Of a DNA stretch of 58,814 bases, positions 39,468 to 48,374 are shown in pieces. The DNA comes from Deltaproteobacteria bacterium (lineage in GTDB: Bacteria > Myxococcota_A > UBA9160 > JAJDAL01): the NCBI GenBank assembly GCA_029261875.1, contig JAJDAL010000003.1, positions 1 through 58,814 of the forward strand. The letters are read 5' to 3'. Each line of letters starts with the position of its first letter. The first letter of the stretch is position 1. Position numbers and translations under genes: made by a program. The notes below the pieces were generated by a model. That model was given only the letters and a program-made list of their open reading frames with translations, did not search any database and was not told where the DNA came from.

Positions 39468-41675
39468 CTACGTCGTGTTGGACCTTGCGCGGAGCGATGC
39501 GAAAGCGAAGCCCAGGAGGGCGAGCGCGACGCCCGCTACCGAACCGAATTTTCCCCAGCGGATACTGTCGGGTTGAAACCGGAACGTGACTTCGTGCGAA
39601 CCGGCTTCGACCACGCAACCCATGAAATCGCCGTAGACGCGCTCGATGGGGCACGGCGCGCCATCGAGTCTGGCGTGCCAACCCGGGTGATGGGCTTCGG
39701 AGAGGATCAGTAGCTGCCTCGTTTCGCTTTGGGTCGCCACCGCGATATCGCCCGGCCGGTCGCGTAGCAGGCGCGCCTCGCCAAGCGGACCGTCGACGAG
39801 GGACAGACGCGAATCGACGATGGCAACCCGGCGGACGTCGATCCGGGTCGCCATGCGGGCGACGCTCTTGGCGCGTTTGGATTGGGCGACCATGCGCACG
39901 CGCGGCATGGGGTCGGGAACCGCGCGCCACTTCGGCGGGTCTGCCCCGGCTTCGGGGTAGCGGACTCCATCCGTGAAGTAGTACGCGACGCCCGCGAGTC
40001 GCATGGCGGCGAGGGTTGCCTCCGGAATCTCTCCCGTTCGGGCGTAGCTCGGCGGAAAACGCGCGCCGACGGGTAACACGCGTTCGGGGCGGAGGGTCGC
40101 GTACCCACCAGCCAGGCGCGCGCCCTTCACGCTCAGGGCGGTGAGTCCCCAGTTCAACCGGTGTTCCGAATTCTCTTCCGGCGTGGCGAGGCGTTCGACG
40201 ATGCGATCCAGGCGTTCCGGCGGGCGCGAGAACATCTGGCGCATGCCGAAGGCGGTCTGGTCGGCCACGGTGAAGGGGATGAGGAGCCAAAGCGCCGCCC
40301 GCGACCCGCGCGCGGCGCCCACCACCAACAGGAGAGCCGCGAGCGCGAGGGCGGGACCTGTCGCCACGGCGAGGGGCGATGCCCGGTCGAATACGGAAAA
40401 CGCTTCCCGCGTGAAGCGGGAGAGTGGATCCACAGCGAAGGCCGTTGCCACGCTCAACAGCGCCACGGGTGTGAGCCAGGCCAGTTGGCGAAATCCGGGA
40501 ACGCGGCGCCGACGCGTTCCCAGGTCTGCGTACGCAATGGCGGCGAGGATCGCGATTGCGAAGTGGACCAGGACCACGTAGCGCGCCGGTGCGCGGAACC
40601 AACCCACGATGGGGATGTGGGTCTGAAGCGAATAGAGGTAGGCGTGTTTTCCCAGGGCGAGAATCAACGCCAATACGCCCAGGATGGTTGCTCCCACGAC
40701 CAGGGGGCGGCGCGAACCCGTCCAGGCGCGACTTCCCCAAAGCCACAACAGCAGGACCGGCGCCGCGGAACCCAGGTAGACCGCGAAGATGTGACCGATG
40801 GGGACCCGCTCCGTGAGCCAATAGGGCGCCCAGAACTGCAACAGATCTCGGGGGTGGAGGGACCAGGTGTGGAGGAAACCGGAACCCGCCGCGGATCGGA
40901 TGGACAGGGAGTGCGCTTCGAGGGTCGGCAACAGTTGCACGCTCCCCCCGACGATCGCGAGAAGCTTCGCGATCAAGAGCCAGGGCAGCGGGCGCGGATG
41001 GCGCAATCGGATCGCGAGCAAGATCGCGTAGCCGCCTTCGGCGAGCGAAGAGAACAACACGTATTGCGTGTAACCGAGCAGGAGTTGAGAGACGGTGAGG
41101 AGCGCAACACCGAGCCACGCGAGCCGTCGACGGCGGGCGTCGTCGCTGCGCATGCAGACATCGATGCAGAGCAGGAGCAGGGGCATGTGGCCCACGATCG
41201 CAATCGCCGTGGTGTGCATGTGATGCAGCAGATTGAAGCTCGCGAGCGAAAAGATCACGCCACCCAAGAGCGCTGCGTCGCGCGGAAGCGCCCAGCGTCG
41301 CAGGAACGCGTAGGTTCCCAGCAGGATCAGTGGGTAGTTGCGGAGAATTTCGAAGTTGAACGCGACGTCGAAGGGCAAAAACGCATAGCTGATCAGGTTG
41401 AGGGGGTGATACATCCCCGGCCCATCGCCGTGCAGGTAGAAGCCCGAGAAGAAGTTCGGGAACCAGAGGAATTCGTCGCCGCGGGCGAGGGCCTGGGCGT
41501 AGAAGTGACGAATGGGCAGGACGTAATCGAAAAGATCACTGTGAAGGTAGATTTTCCGGAGTAGCGCGGGATAGAGGAGAACCGCGAATGCAACGGAGAA
41601 CGAAAGGATCGCCACGATCGCGCCCGTTCGCTCGTTCGAAGGATCGTTTCCTTCCGGCATGGCGGGTCGGCTCAT
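39468..41675 (-). CDS. YfhO-family multi-pass membrane protein
   Basis: A 735-aa protein with about twelve hydrophobic segments. The early loop IYLHSDLFDYVLPIRHFYAQ carries the acidic motif, and NFFSGFYLHGDGPGMYHPLN follows, as in YfhO proteins. The C-terminal ~230 residues are soluble and end in a beta-rich region (PGWHARLDGAPCPIERVYGD, FMGCVVEAGSHEVTFRF), the classic YfhO tail. YfhO relatives are GT-C glycosyltransferases needed for glycosylation of teichoic acids or surface polymers in Gram-positives; here an equivalent lipid-linked sugar transfer in the inner membrane is inferred. The start is not well fixed (M1 or M6), and no strong ribosome site is seen. It follows DUF2889 and the GT-C gene on the same strand. 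Confidence 0.82.
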   Translation of the reverse strand: MSRPAMPEGNDPSNERTGAIVAILSFSVAFAVLLYPALLRKIYLHSDLFDYVLPIRHFYAQALARGDEFLWFPNFFSGFYLHGDGPGMYHPLNLISYAFLPFDVAFNFEILRNYPLILLGTYAFLRRWALPRDAALLGGVIFSLASFNLLHHMHTTAIAIVGHMPLLLLCIDVCMRSDDARRRRLAWLGVALLTVSQLLLGYTQYVLFSSLAEGGYAILLAIRLRHPRPLPWLLIAKLLAIVGGSVQLLPTLEAHSLSIRSAAGSGFLHTWSLHPRDLLQFWAPYWLTERVPIGHIFAVYLGSAAPVLLLWLWGSRAWTGSRRPLVVGATILGVLALILALGKHAYLYSLQTHIPIVGWFRAPARYVVLVHFAIAILAAIAYADLGTRRRRVPGFRQLAWLTPVALLSVATAFAVDPLSRFTREAFSVFDRASPLAVATGPALALAALLLVVGAARGSRAALWLLIPFTVADQTAFGMRQMFSRPPERLDRIVERLATPEENSEHRLNWGLTALSVKGARLAGGYATLRPERVLPVGARFPPSYARTGEIPEATLAAMRLAGVAYYFTDGVRYPEAGADPPKWRAVPDPMPRVRMVAQSKRAKSVARMATRIDVRRVAIVDSRLSLVDGPLGEARLLRDRPGDIAVATQSETRQLLILSEAHHPGWHARLDGAPCPIERVYGDFMGCVVEAGSHEVTFRFQPDSIRWGKFGSVAGVALALLGFAFASLRARSNTT

Positions 41676-41693
41676 GCAAGGAACCCCGCGCCG

Positions 41694-42746
41694 CTAGGGG
41701 GTCGCCGCGGGAGGCGGTCCGAGGCGCCCGCGCGTGAGGGGGCCTTCCTTGCGCCACATGTAACAGGAATCCGGCATGCCCCCTACCGTCGCGACCGCAG
41801 GCCCCTCGGTGTTCGATGGATCCGCTTGCTTGTCGCGCGCGAACCAGCGTTCGGTCACGGCGGCGAGAACCTGGATGTAGCCGGGAGCGAGTTGCAGCAG
41901 GGCGTCGAGTAGCACCGCGTCGTTGGGTCCCCCCGCAATCTGGCGCAGCGCGCGGGCGAGTCCCGGAATGATGAGGGAGCCCGCAAGGGGAGCGAAGCGC
42001 GCGCTCTCGTCCGTCCAGGTCGCGGTACCGAGACTCTCCCAGGATCGGGTGCGCCGCATCGCCTGGAGGGTTTCCAGGCGGTTGGCGGGAAAACGAATCA
42101 CCGTGCGGGCGAGCACCTCCGTCTGTTCCGCCAGGCGTTCCAACGGATGGTCGACCAGCGCATCCGCGTGAGCGTGAAAGTCCGCCAGTTGAACCGTCAA
42201 GCCGATCCGGTCGTCTTCGGTCAAGGTTCCATCGATGAATGCGGAACGGCGAAACAAATTTTCGCCCGCTTTGCGCGGGGCGTTTCGTCGGGTCTGGAGG
42301 GCCGCTTCACAATCGAGCGCACGCGGAATCGTCGAGGCCATCAAACGAAACAGCGTCAGCAAGTGGGAGCAACCGCGGGGTCCACCGAAGGTTTCCGTCA
42401 GGCGCCCCAGGAACCGGTCGTCGAAGGCCTCCCCCACCAGACTCTGCAGCCTCGGCGCGGGGTCGCGACAACACTCTCCGTCGGTCTCGCGATTCGACTC
42501 GATCGCGACGAAGGGTTGTTGGGTTTCGAGGGACTCGAGTCGCCGGGTCTGCGTGTCGACACGGACGTCGATGGTCATCTGGTGGATGATTCCGGCCGGT
42601 TGCAGGTCGGCGATCATGGGGACGAAGCTGCATTTGCGCAGGTCGATGACATCCCCGCGCACGCGCCAGTGGGTTTCATCCGCTTGCGTGGCGATGATGG
42701 TGAGCGAGCGCGTGTGCAGCGGCCGATTTCGCGGAGTCTCTTCCAA
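41694..42746 (-). CDS. DUF2889 domain protein
   Basis: A 350-aa protein. Residues ~5-140 fit DUF2889: TIIATQADETHWRVRGDVID, IHQMTIDVRVDTQTRRLESL, then CCRDPAPRLQSLVGEAFDDR and RGCSHLLTLFRLMAST. The C-terminal ~200 residues are an unassigned helical region. DUF2889 has no known reaction and is often near steroid or lipid genes. The TTG start at 42746 has GGGGGG 4 nt upstream. It lies between two large membrane glycosyltransferase-like genes on the same strand, 18 bp before YfhO and 36 bp after the GT-C gene. Confidence 0.75.
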   Translation of the reverse strand: MEETPRNRPLHTRSLTIIATQADETHWRVRGDVIDLRKCSFVPMIADLQPAGIIHQMTIDVRVDTQTRRLESLETQQPFVAIESNRETDGECCRDPAPRLQSLVGEAFDDRFLGRLTETFGGPRGCSHLLTLFRLMASTIPRALDCEAALQTRRNAPRKAGENLFRRSAFIDGTLTEDDRIGLTVQLADFHAHADALVDHPLERLAEQTEVLARTVIRFPANRLETLQAMRRTRSWESLGTATWTDESARFAPLAGSLIIPGLARALRQIAGGPNDAVLLDALLQLAPGYIQVLAAVTERWFARDKQADPSNTEGPAVATVGGMPDSCYMWRKEGPLTRGRLGPPPAATP

Positions 42747-42757
42747 CGGTCCCCCCT

Positions 42758-42771
42758 TGCCGAGTTCGGCA
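42758..42771. promoter_or_regulatory. palindrome in the GT-C/DUF2889 intergenic leader
   Basis: TGCCGA-gt-TCGGCA is a near-perfect 14-bp palindrome just upstream of the DUF2889 Shine-Dalgarno. It may form a small hairpin limiting read-through or ribosome access. Weak evidence. Confidence 0.25.
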
Positions 42772-42782
42772 GGGTAGGGGAT

Positions 42783-44930
42783 TCAGCGCCGGCGGACGAT
42801 CCGAGGTTCCGCCCACCCGACGGCGAGGTAGGTCTTGGGGCTGGGGTCTTCTTCCGGGAGCACCAACTCGGCGCAGAAGCGCACGCCGATGTTCTTGCCC
42901 GTCCACGGGGCCAGGTCGATTTCGCGTTCGTCACCCATGGGATTTGCGATCTGCTCGGATTCATAGACGATGCGGGGCGTTTTGAACGGCGTGCGGATCT
43001 CGATCCGAAAGCGGACCGGGAGCCCGGGTGGTGCGAGCAAGGCCCCGCTCCAGGAGCCGGGATGGAACGCCGGACGAAACGCCAGTCGATCGCCGGTTTC
43101 GACGCTGTGGCGCACCCCCACACAGGCGCTTTCGCGATCGATGTCCAGGGGCGTGGCGATGACGCGATACATCAACCAGGTCGTGCGTTCGATGCTGCGG
43201 GGCCAGGCCTTGGGGACCTGTTTGTCCAGGTCTTCGTCGATCGCCGGGTAGGCCGTGGGATTGAATTCGGACCAGAAGTCGACACGCGTTTCCAATCGAT
43301 CCGGCGCGGGGTCGCGGCGCGTCAGCACGATCGCGCGCGGGCTCAAGACCCGTTCGACTTCGAAATCCGTCGCCAGGGTTTGCACCAGCCGCGGTGCGAA
43401 ATCCGTGACGGGAACGGAAACCGTGGGAAAGATGTGGGGATTGAAGATGACGCGGTCGACCCGTGCCAGGTCGTCCGCCAAGGTCGCGTCGTCGCCGGGT
43501 AGCAACAGGCCGGGCATGATGTGTTCGAAGCGAATGGGAACCGGGCGTCGGGCGAGGAAGTAGAAGACCGGTTCGGCGGGAAAGATCAGAATCGGTTCCG
43601 CGGCCGGGCGCGTTTCCAGGAAGTCGAGTAGCGGTGCGATGCTCTCGGCGTCGATCGGGGTGAGGATCATCTTTCCCGCCGGCGTTTCGAAGGGCGTCGT
43701 GTGGGTTCGGAAAATCGCGTACCCGCATCCCAGCGCCGCGGCGATCCAAAGGCTGGCGAGCCCGAGCACCGGGACCCGCGCCCAGCGGGAATGGACGACG
43801 AAGCGATGAAACACCCACACGCACAGCAATAGGAGCACGGGGTACACGTTTGTCAGGTGAATCCAGTCGGGTCGGTACAACATGCTCGCAAACGCCATGG
43901 CGGCGAACAGCGCGAGGAGCGCCTGGGGGCTCCAGCGTTCGCGGGGGAGTCCGCGGCGCCCATCGCGAACCAGGAAGACGCACGCGGCCCCCATGGACAG
44001 CACCGGGACGTAGTAGATGAGCTTCACCGCCGTTTCGATCGCGAAGACCGTGGCTCTCGAATAGAGATTCAACTCGCCCTGCCAGGAGAGTTGGGTGATC
44101 GCCACCGGGAAATAGGTGAAGGAAAGGGTTCCCATTTCCTCGAGTTGAAAAGCCCAAAGGCGCAAGCTCGGAAGCGGTAGCCGGTAGGAGCCGGGGAGTT
44201 GAAAGATGCCGAACACCGCCCGTTCCAGGAATCCGTCGAGGGTTCCCAGGTAGGCGAAGCGGCCGAGCAAGATCGCGACCGGAAGGCAAGCGGTGAAAAC
44301 CAGCAGCCCGAGGCGTCCCGCCGTTCTGGGAATGGAAGCGCGTTCGTAGATCGCATCGAAAGCGACGGCGAGTGCTAGAAGGATGGAGAGGTAGGCGCCC
44401 AGGTTTTGTTTCGTCGCCAGGGTCAACCCGATACCGAGTCCCGCGCCCGCGAGCCAAGTGAAGCGATGGTTTTCCAGGTACCGCATGGCCGCGTACGCGG
44501 AGCCCAGGCACAGGAACAGGGCGAGCTGCGAATAATTGGCGACGGTCCAGAATGGAAATGCCAAGGATTTGATTCCCAGCACCGCGATGCCCCCGGCGAG
44601 CGCCCAGGGCCGCGGGACGACCCGCAGCAGGATTTCGTGCACCAGCACCACGCAACCCACGAACCACAGCGCTTGGAACGAACGCGCGGTGAGGAGCGTT
44701 GCGCCAAAGACATCGAAGAAGCCCGCAAGCAGTTCGAAGGTCACGGGCGAGATGTGGGTGAGTCGGTTTCCGTAGAGCACCTCGCCGCGGTGCAGACTGT
44801 CGGCGATGGCGAGCACGGAACCTTCGTCCAAGTGCGAGAGGCCGAGGCGAAGGAAGGGGATTTGCAGCAACACGGCGCTGAGCGCGAGTAGCGTGCGGTC
44901 GCGAACGAGCCCTGCGGGAGTGGTCACCAT
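42783..44930 (-). CDS. GT-C-type membrane glycosyltransferase (ArnT/PMT-like)
   Basis: A 715-aa protein. The first periplasmic loop has LSHLDEGSVLAIADSLHRGE with an acidic pair, and HISPVTFELLAGFFDVFG is followed by about ten membrane helices (WALAGGIAVLGIKSLAFPFW; LLALFAAMAFASMLYRPDWI). This is the ArnT/PMT-2-like layout that transfers a sugar from polyprenyl phosphate. The C-terminal ~250 residues form a soluble beta-rich domain, ending GWAEPRIVRRR. ATG 44930 has a plausible GGAT site. It is the first of three minus-strand genes (GT-C, DUF2889, YfhO). Donor and acceptor are unknown. Confidence 0.8.
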   Translation of the reverse strand: MVTTPAGLVRDRTLLALSAVLLQIPFLRLGLSHLDEGSVLAIADSLHRGEVLYGNRLTHISPVTFELLAGFFDVFGATLLTARSFQALWFVGCVVLVHEILLRVVPRPWALAGGIAVLGIKSLAFPFWTVANYSQLALFLCLGSAYAAMRYLENHRFTWLAGAGLGIGLTLATKQNLGAYLSILLALAVAFDAIYERASIPRTAGRLGLLVFTACLPVAILLGRFAYLGTLDGFLERAVFGIFQLPGSYRLPLPSLRLWAFQLEEMGTLSFTYFPVAITQLSWQGELNLYSRATVFAIETAVKLIYYVPVLSMGAACVFLVRDGRRGLPRERWSPQALLALFAAMAFASMLYRPDWIHLTNVYPVLLLLCVWVFHRFVVHSRWARVPVLGLASLWIAAALGCGYAIFRTHTTPFETPAGKMILTPIDAESIAPLLDFLETRPAAEPILIFPAEPVFYFLARRPVPIRFEHIMPGLLLPGDDATLADDLARVDRVIFNPHIFPTVSVPVTDFAPRLVQTLATDFEVERVLSPRAIVLTRRDPAPDRLETRVDFWSEFNPTAYPAIDEDLDKQVPKAWPRSIERTTWLMYRVIATPLDIDRESACVGVRHSVETGDRLAFRPAFHPGSWSGALLAPPGLPVRFRIEIRTPFKTPRIVYESEQIANPMGDEREIDLAPWTGKNIGVRFCAELVLPEEDPSPKTYLAVGWAEPRIVRRR

Positions 44931-45064
44931 CGAGCGGATCCTAGGGCGCGCCGGGTACGGATCAAGTGTGTGGGGCTTCGCCGGGTTGCGCGGTCGACCC
45001 GAAGCGTATGGCTCATTCGGCGAGGTGGGCCGCGAGGCCCGATGCGGTCGACGTAGCAGGGTGG

Positions 45065-45099
45065 CCCCTAGGGGAGGCGACGGACTGAAGTTCGTCGCC
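45065..45099 (+). promoter_or_regulatory. palindrome and 10-bp hairpin in the DUF748 gene leader
   Basis: CCCCTAGGGG (45065-45074) is a perfect palindrome. Next, GGCGACGGAC (45076-45085) pairs with GTTCGTCGCC (45090-45099) around a TGAA tetraloop, 10 pairs including one G-U. The hairpin ends 35 nt before the TTG start of the DUF748 gene, in a divergent intergenic region, so it would be a 5' leader element rather than a terminator. Confidence 0.4.
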
Positions 45100-45134
45100 A
45101 AGGTGGGATAGGATTCGCGGGCAAGGGGGGGCTC

Positions 45135-47498
45135 TTGAAGGAATCGGTTCAAATTTCGCCGTGGCAGCGCAAGTCGGTGCGTCGCTGGATCGCGATCGTC
45201 GCGGTATTGCTCGCGTTGCGCGCCTTTCTTCCCTGGGCGACGGCGCGTGGCATCGAATACGGGATCGGTCGCGGGATGGGGTTGCAGGCGGAGATCGGCG
45301 ATGTCGATTTCGCGTTCTTGCGCGGTGGTGTGGAGCTCGAGGATGTGATTCTCGCGTCGACGCCTCCGGGTCAGGAACCCATCGAGCGGAGCCAGGCGCT
45401 CTTCGCCGCCCGGCGAGCGGCGGTCTGGCTCTCCTGGTGGGAATTGGCATTGGGTCGCGTGCACGTTCGGAAAGTCGAGCTTCGGGAACCCGCGCTGCGT
45501 TTCGTTCAGGACGAAGCGGGGCGGATTCGGATTCCCGTGGAAGTGCCTGCGGAAACCGAACCTGCTCCCAGTGAGCCCGCGCAAGACGACGCGGGCTGGC
45601 CGATCTGGATCGACGCGTTGAAGATCCGCGACGCCCGGGCGGTGGTCAACCGCGCGGACGACGCCGTTCCACTGGAGTTTGCGCTCGGCGGGCTTACGCT
45701 GGACGGTCTCCGCTTCGAACAGGGTGCGCTCTCGGTGGAGGCGCTCGACGTCGACGGACCGCACTTTCGCGTGCGGCGCGACTTGGAGTTTGCGGGAATC
45801 GCCTTCGCGGGCGAATCCGGTCCGCCGGAGATCGAAGCGGCATCGCCCACACCGCCCGAAGAAGTCGGCGAAGCGATTCCCCTGCGCGTGGACAAACTCG
45901 AAATCCGACAGGCGGATTTTCTGGTGCTCGCGGACGACCAGGTTCTCGAGTCCCAATGGCGGATTGTGGCGCACGCCTTCGACAGCGCGTCGGGCGATTC
46001 CTTTCCCCTGGAAGTGTTCGGGGAAGTCGGTGAAGGGAGCCTACAACTCGTCGGTGCATTCAGTCCCCGGACGCTCGACTATGAGGGAAAGCTCACCTGG
46101 AATGCGCTGCCCGTACCCATCGTGGCACTGACCGCCCACCCTGAAATCGGTGCTTGGGTGCGTTCCTGTCGCGCTTCCGGCGAAATCGATGTCTCCGTAC
46201 GGTTGCTGGACGATCCCGCACAGGAAGCGGGACCGAGGATTCGATTCAGCGGCCGCGCGGCGGTCGATGACCTTTCGCTGATGGGCCCGGACGAGCGAAT
46301 CGGAATCGCCTGGGAGTCGCTCGCAATCGAGATCGCCGAATTCCGCGTGCCGATCCCCGTGGAGGGCAGGCCCGCGGAAGCGGTCGGAATCGACCTGACG
46401 TCGGTCCGTCTCACGAAACCGGCACTGCGCTACGCCTTGCCCGCGACCGGCCTGGACGACCTGCTTGCCTCGTTTTCGGAGCCCGGTTCCGAAGCCCCCG
46501 CGCCCGAACTCGAGAGTGCGCCGCAGGTGCCCGATCCCCAGATTCGACTCGGGGAAGTCGCGATCCAAGGTGGCTCGGTCGAGTTCGCCGACGAATCCAT
46601 GACACCGCCGTTTCGGACCGCGGTACGCGACATCTCCGTGAAGGCGCGCGACCTGGTTCCGTCGACGCCGCGCGCCACGGGAATCGACGTCAAAGCCGAA
46701 TTGCCCGGACCGGCCCCGCTCGCATTGCGTGGGGACGTGGGCGCTGGCACTCGGGAACTCGCGTTGTTGGTCGACCATTTGGACCTGGTGGCTTTCAGCG
46801 CGTACGCGCAATCCGCTGCGGGATATTCGGTGGGGGGCGGAACGTTCTCGCTCGACAGCACGATCCGCTCCGGAGACTCCGACTTCGATCTGGAGAACGA
46901 CCTGGTGCTGGCGGATCTCGATCTCTCTTCGAGCGCCGAAGGCGGCACCTCTTTCGTCGATAGCCTGGGCATGCCCCTCGATTTGGCGCTCGCGCTGTTG
47001 CGCGACTACGAGGGCAAGATCCGGCTTTCGGTGCCGCTCAAGTTCGGGAAATCCGGCGTCGACACCGGGGTTGGGACGATCGCCGCCAACGCCATGCGTC
47101 AGGCCTTGGTGGGGGCCATCAGCTCGCCCCTGCAGCTCGTGGGCGCCGCAATCCCCGGCGGCGGCGCGGCTCCGCCCACGTCGCTCGAACCCATTCGCTT
47201 CGAAGAAAGGAAGGACGAACTCCTGGAGGGCGAAGAAGCGCGCTTCCGCGGACTCGCGGCGCTGCTGAAGGCGCGGCCGGGGCTGGGCTTCGAGATCGAA
47301 GGCGGGATCGGGGCCGTCGAGCGCGAGCAGGTGAAGGAGAAGAAACGCGCCGCTCTGGCGCTTTCGCGTGCGGAAGTCGTTTGCACGCGTCTGGTGGAGG
47401 AGTACGGCGTCGACCAGGCGCGCTGTCTCGTATCGCACGAGGTGGGCGAAGCCGATTCCGGCGCCCGAATCCGATTCATCGCCCACGGACCGAGTTGA
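45135..47498 (+). CDS. AsmA-like DUF748 envelope protein
   Basis: A 787-aa protein with a single N-terminal anchor (RRWIAIVAVLLALRAFLPWA). A long beta-rich AsmA-type body follows, with ELALGRVHVRKVELREPALR and DVKAELPGPAPLALRGDVGA. Late, DLSSSAEGGTSFVDSLGMPL, LDLALALLRDYEGKIRLSVP and a C-terminal EGGIGAVEREQVKEKKRAAL match the DUF748 family. AsmA-like proteins form lipid-conducting bridges or assist outer-membrane assembly, so a role in envelope lipid transport is inferred. TTG 45135 is preceded by GGGGGG. It is divergent from the GT-C gene. Confidence 0.87.
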   Translation: MKESVQISPWQRKSVRRWIAIVAVLLALRAFLPWATARGIEYGIGRGMGLQAEIGDVDFAFLRGGVELEDVILASTPPGQEPIERSQALFAARRAAVWLSWWELALGRVHVRKVELREPALRFVQDEAGRIRIPVEVPAETEPAPSEPAQDDAGWPIWIDALKIRDARAVVNRADDAVPLEFALGGLTLDGLRFEQGALSVEALDVDGPHFRVRRDLEFAGIAFAGESGPPEIEAASPTPPEEVGEAIPLRVDKLEIRQADFLVLADDQVLESQWRIVAHAFDSASGDSFPLEVFGEVGEGSLQLVGAFSPRTLDYEGKLTWNALPVPIVALTAHPEIGAWVRSCRASGEIDVSVRLLDDPAQEAGPRIRFSGRAAVDDLSLMGPDERIGIAWESLAIEIAEFRVPIPVEGRPAEAVGIDLTSVRLTKPALRYALPATGLDDLLASFSEPGSEAPAPELESAPQVPDPQIRLGEVAIQGGSVEFADESMTPPFRTAVRDISVKARDLVPSTPRATGIDVKAELPGPAPLALRGDVGAGTRELALLVDHLDLVAFSAYAQSAAGYSVGGGTFSLDSTIRSGDSDFDLENDLVLADLDLSSSAEGGTSFVDSLGMPLDLALALLRDYEGKIRLSVPLKFGKSGVDTGVGTIAANAMRQALVGAISSPLQLVGAAIPGGGAAPPTSLEPIRFEERKDELLEGEEARFRGLAALLKARPGLGFEIEGGIGAVEREQVKEKKRAALALSRAEVVCTRLVEEYGVDQARCLVSHEVGEADSGARIRFIAHGPS

Positions 47499-47531
47499 GT
47501 TCGGGCTCGGGCGTTCGACGGGGAGATGGGA

Positions 47532-48326
47532 ATGAGACTCGAGGATAAGGTCGCGATCGTGATCGGCGCCGGACAGACGCCGGGCGAAACCATTGGCAAC
47601 GGACGCGCGACATCGATTCTGTTCGCGCGGGAAGGGGCGCGCGTCCTGTTGGTGGACCGCGATCTGAAGTCCGCCGAAGAAACCGCAGCGCTGATTCGCG
47701 ACGAAGGGGGCGAGTGCCTGCCCTTTCAGGCGGATGTAACCCGGGCTGCGGATTGCGCGGCGCTCGTGGCGAAGTGCAGCGAAGCCTGGAACCGCATCGA
47801 CATTCTTCACAACAACGTGGGAACCGGCCAGGGCGACGGCGGTCCGACCCACCTAACGGAAGAATCCTGGGACCACATCTTCAACGTCAACCTGAAGAGC
47901 ATGTTCCTGACCTGCAAGCACACGCTGCCTGTGATGCGGAACCAGGGCAGCGGCTGCATCATCAATATCTCGTCCGTGGCCGCGGTCTGTTCCGTGGGGA
48001 TCCTGGCTTACAAGACCTCGAAGGCCGGCGTCAACGCACTGACCCATTCCCTGGCCCTCGGCAACGCGAAGTACGACATCCGCGTGAACGCCATCATGCC
48101 GGGACTGATGAATACCCCCATGGCGATCGAAGGCATTGCGCGTCAGACCGGTGTGGCGAAAGACGACCTGGTGCGCGCGCGGGATGCCCTGGTGCCGCTC
48201 GGCGGGAAGATGGGGACGGGTTGGGATACCGCGTACGCGGCGCTGTTCCTCGCTTCTGACGAAGCGGCGTTCATCACCGGCGCGGTGCTGCCGGTGGACG
48301 GGGGGCAGAGCGCGCGAATAGGCTGA
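47532..48326 (+). CDS. SDR-family oxidoreductase
   Basis: A 264-aa classical short-chain dehydrogenase. The cofactor motif is IVIGAGQTPGETIGNGRATS, an atypical spacing of the TGxxxGxG region. NNVG replaces NNAG in the strand-4 motif, IINISSVAAVCS carries the catalytic Ser, and AYKTSKAGVNALTHS holds the Tyr and Lys (YxxxK as Y-K-T-S-K). The C-terminus LFLASDEAAFITGAVLPVDG is canonical. It oxidises an alcohol or reduces a ketone with NAD(P). ATG 47532 is chosen over ATG 47526 because the Shine-Dalgarno GGGGAG is 6 nt from the former. It is followed by the amidohydrolase 49 bp on, probably the same operon. Confidence 0.92.
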   Translation: MRLEDKVAIVIGAGQTPGETIGNGRATSILFAREGARVLLVDRDLKSAEETAALIRDEGGECLPFQADVTRAADCAALVAKCSEAWNRIDILHNNVGTGQGDGGPTHLTEESWDHIFNVNLKSMFLTCKHTLPVMRNQGSGCIINISSVAAVCSVGILAYKTSKAGVNALTHSLALGNAKYDIRVNAIMPGLMNTPMAIEGIARQTGVAKDDLVRARDALVPLGGKMGTGWDTAYAALFLASDEAAFITGAVLPVDGGQSARIG

Positions 48327-48374
48327 GGCTGGCTCCGGGCGGTCGTGATACGCTGCGCGGTGGAGGCTCCGATC

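Noticed and set aside
42147..43502. Plus-strand open frame of 451 codons
   Set aside because: It is antisense to DUF2889 and the GT-C gene; the translated sequence shows no domain and no ribosome site.
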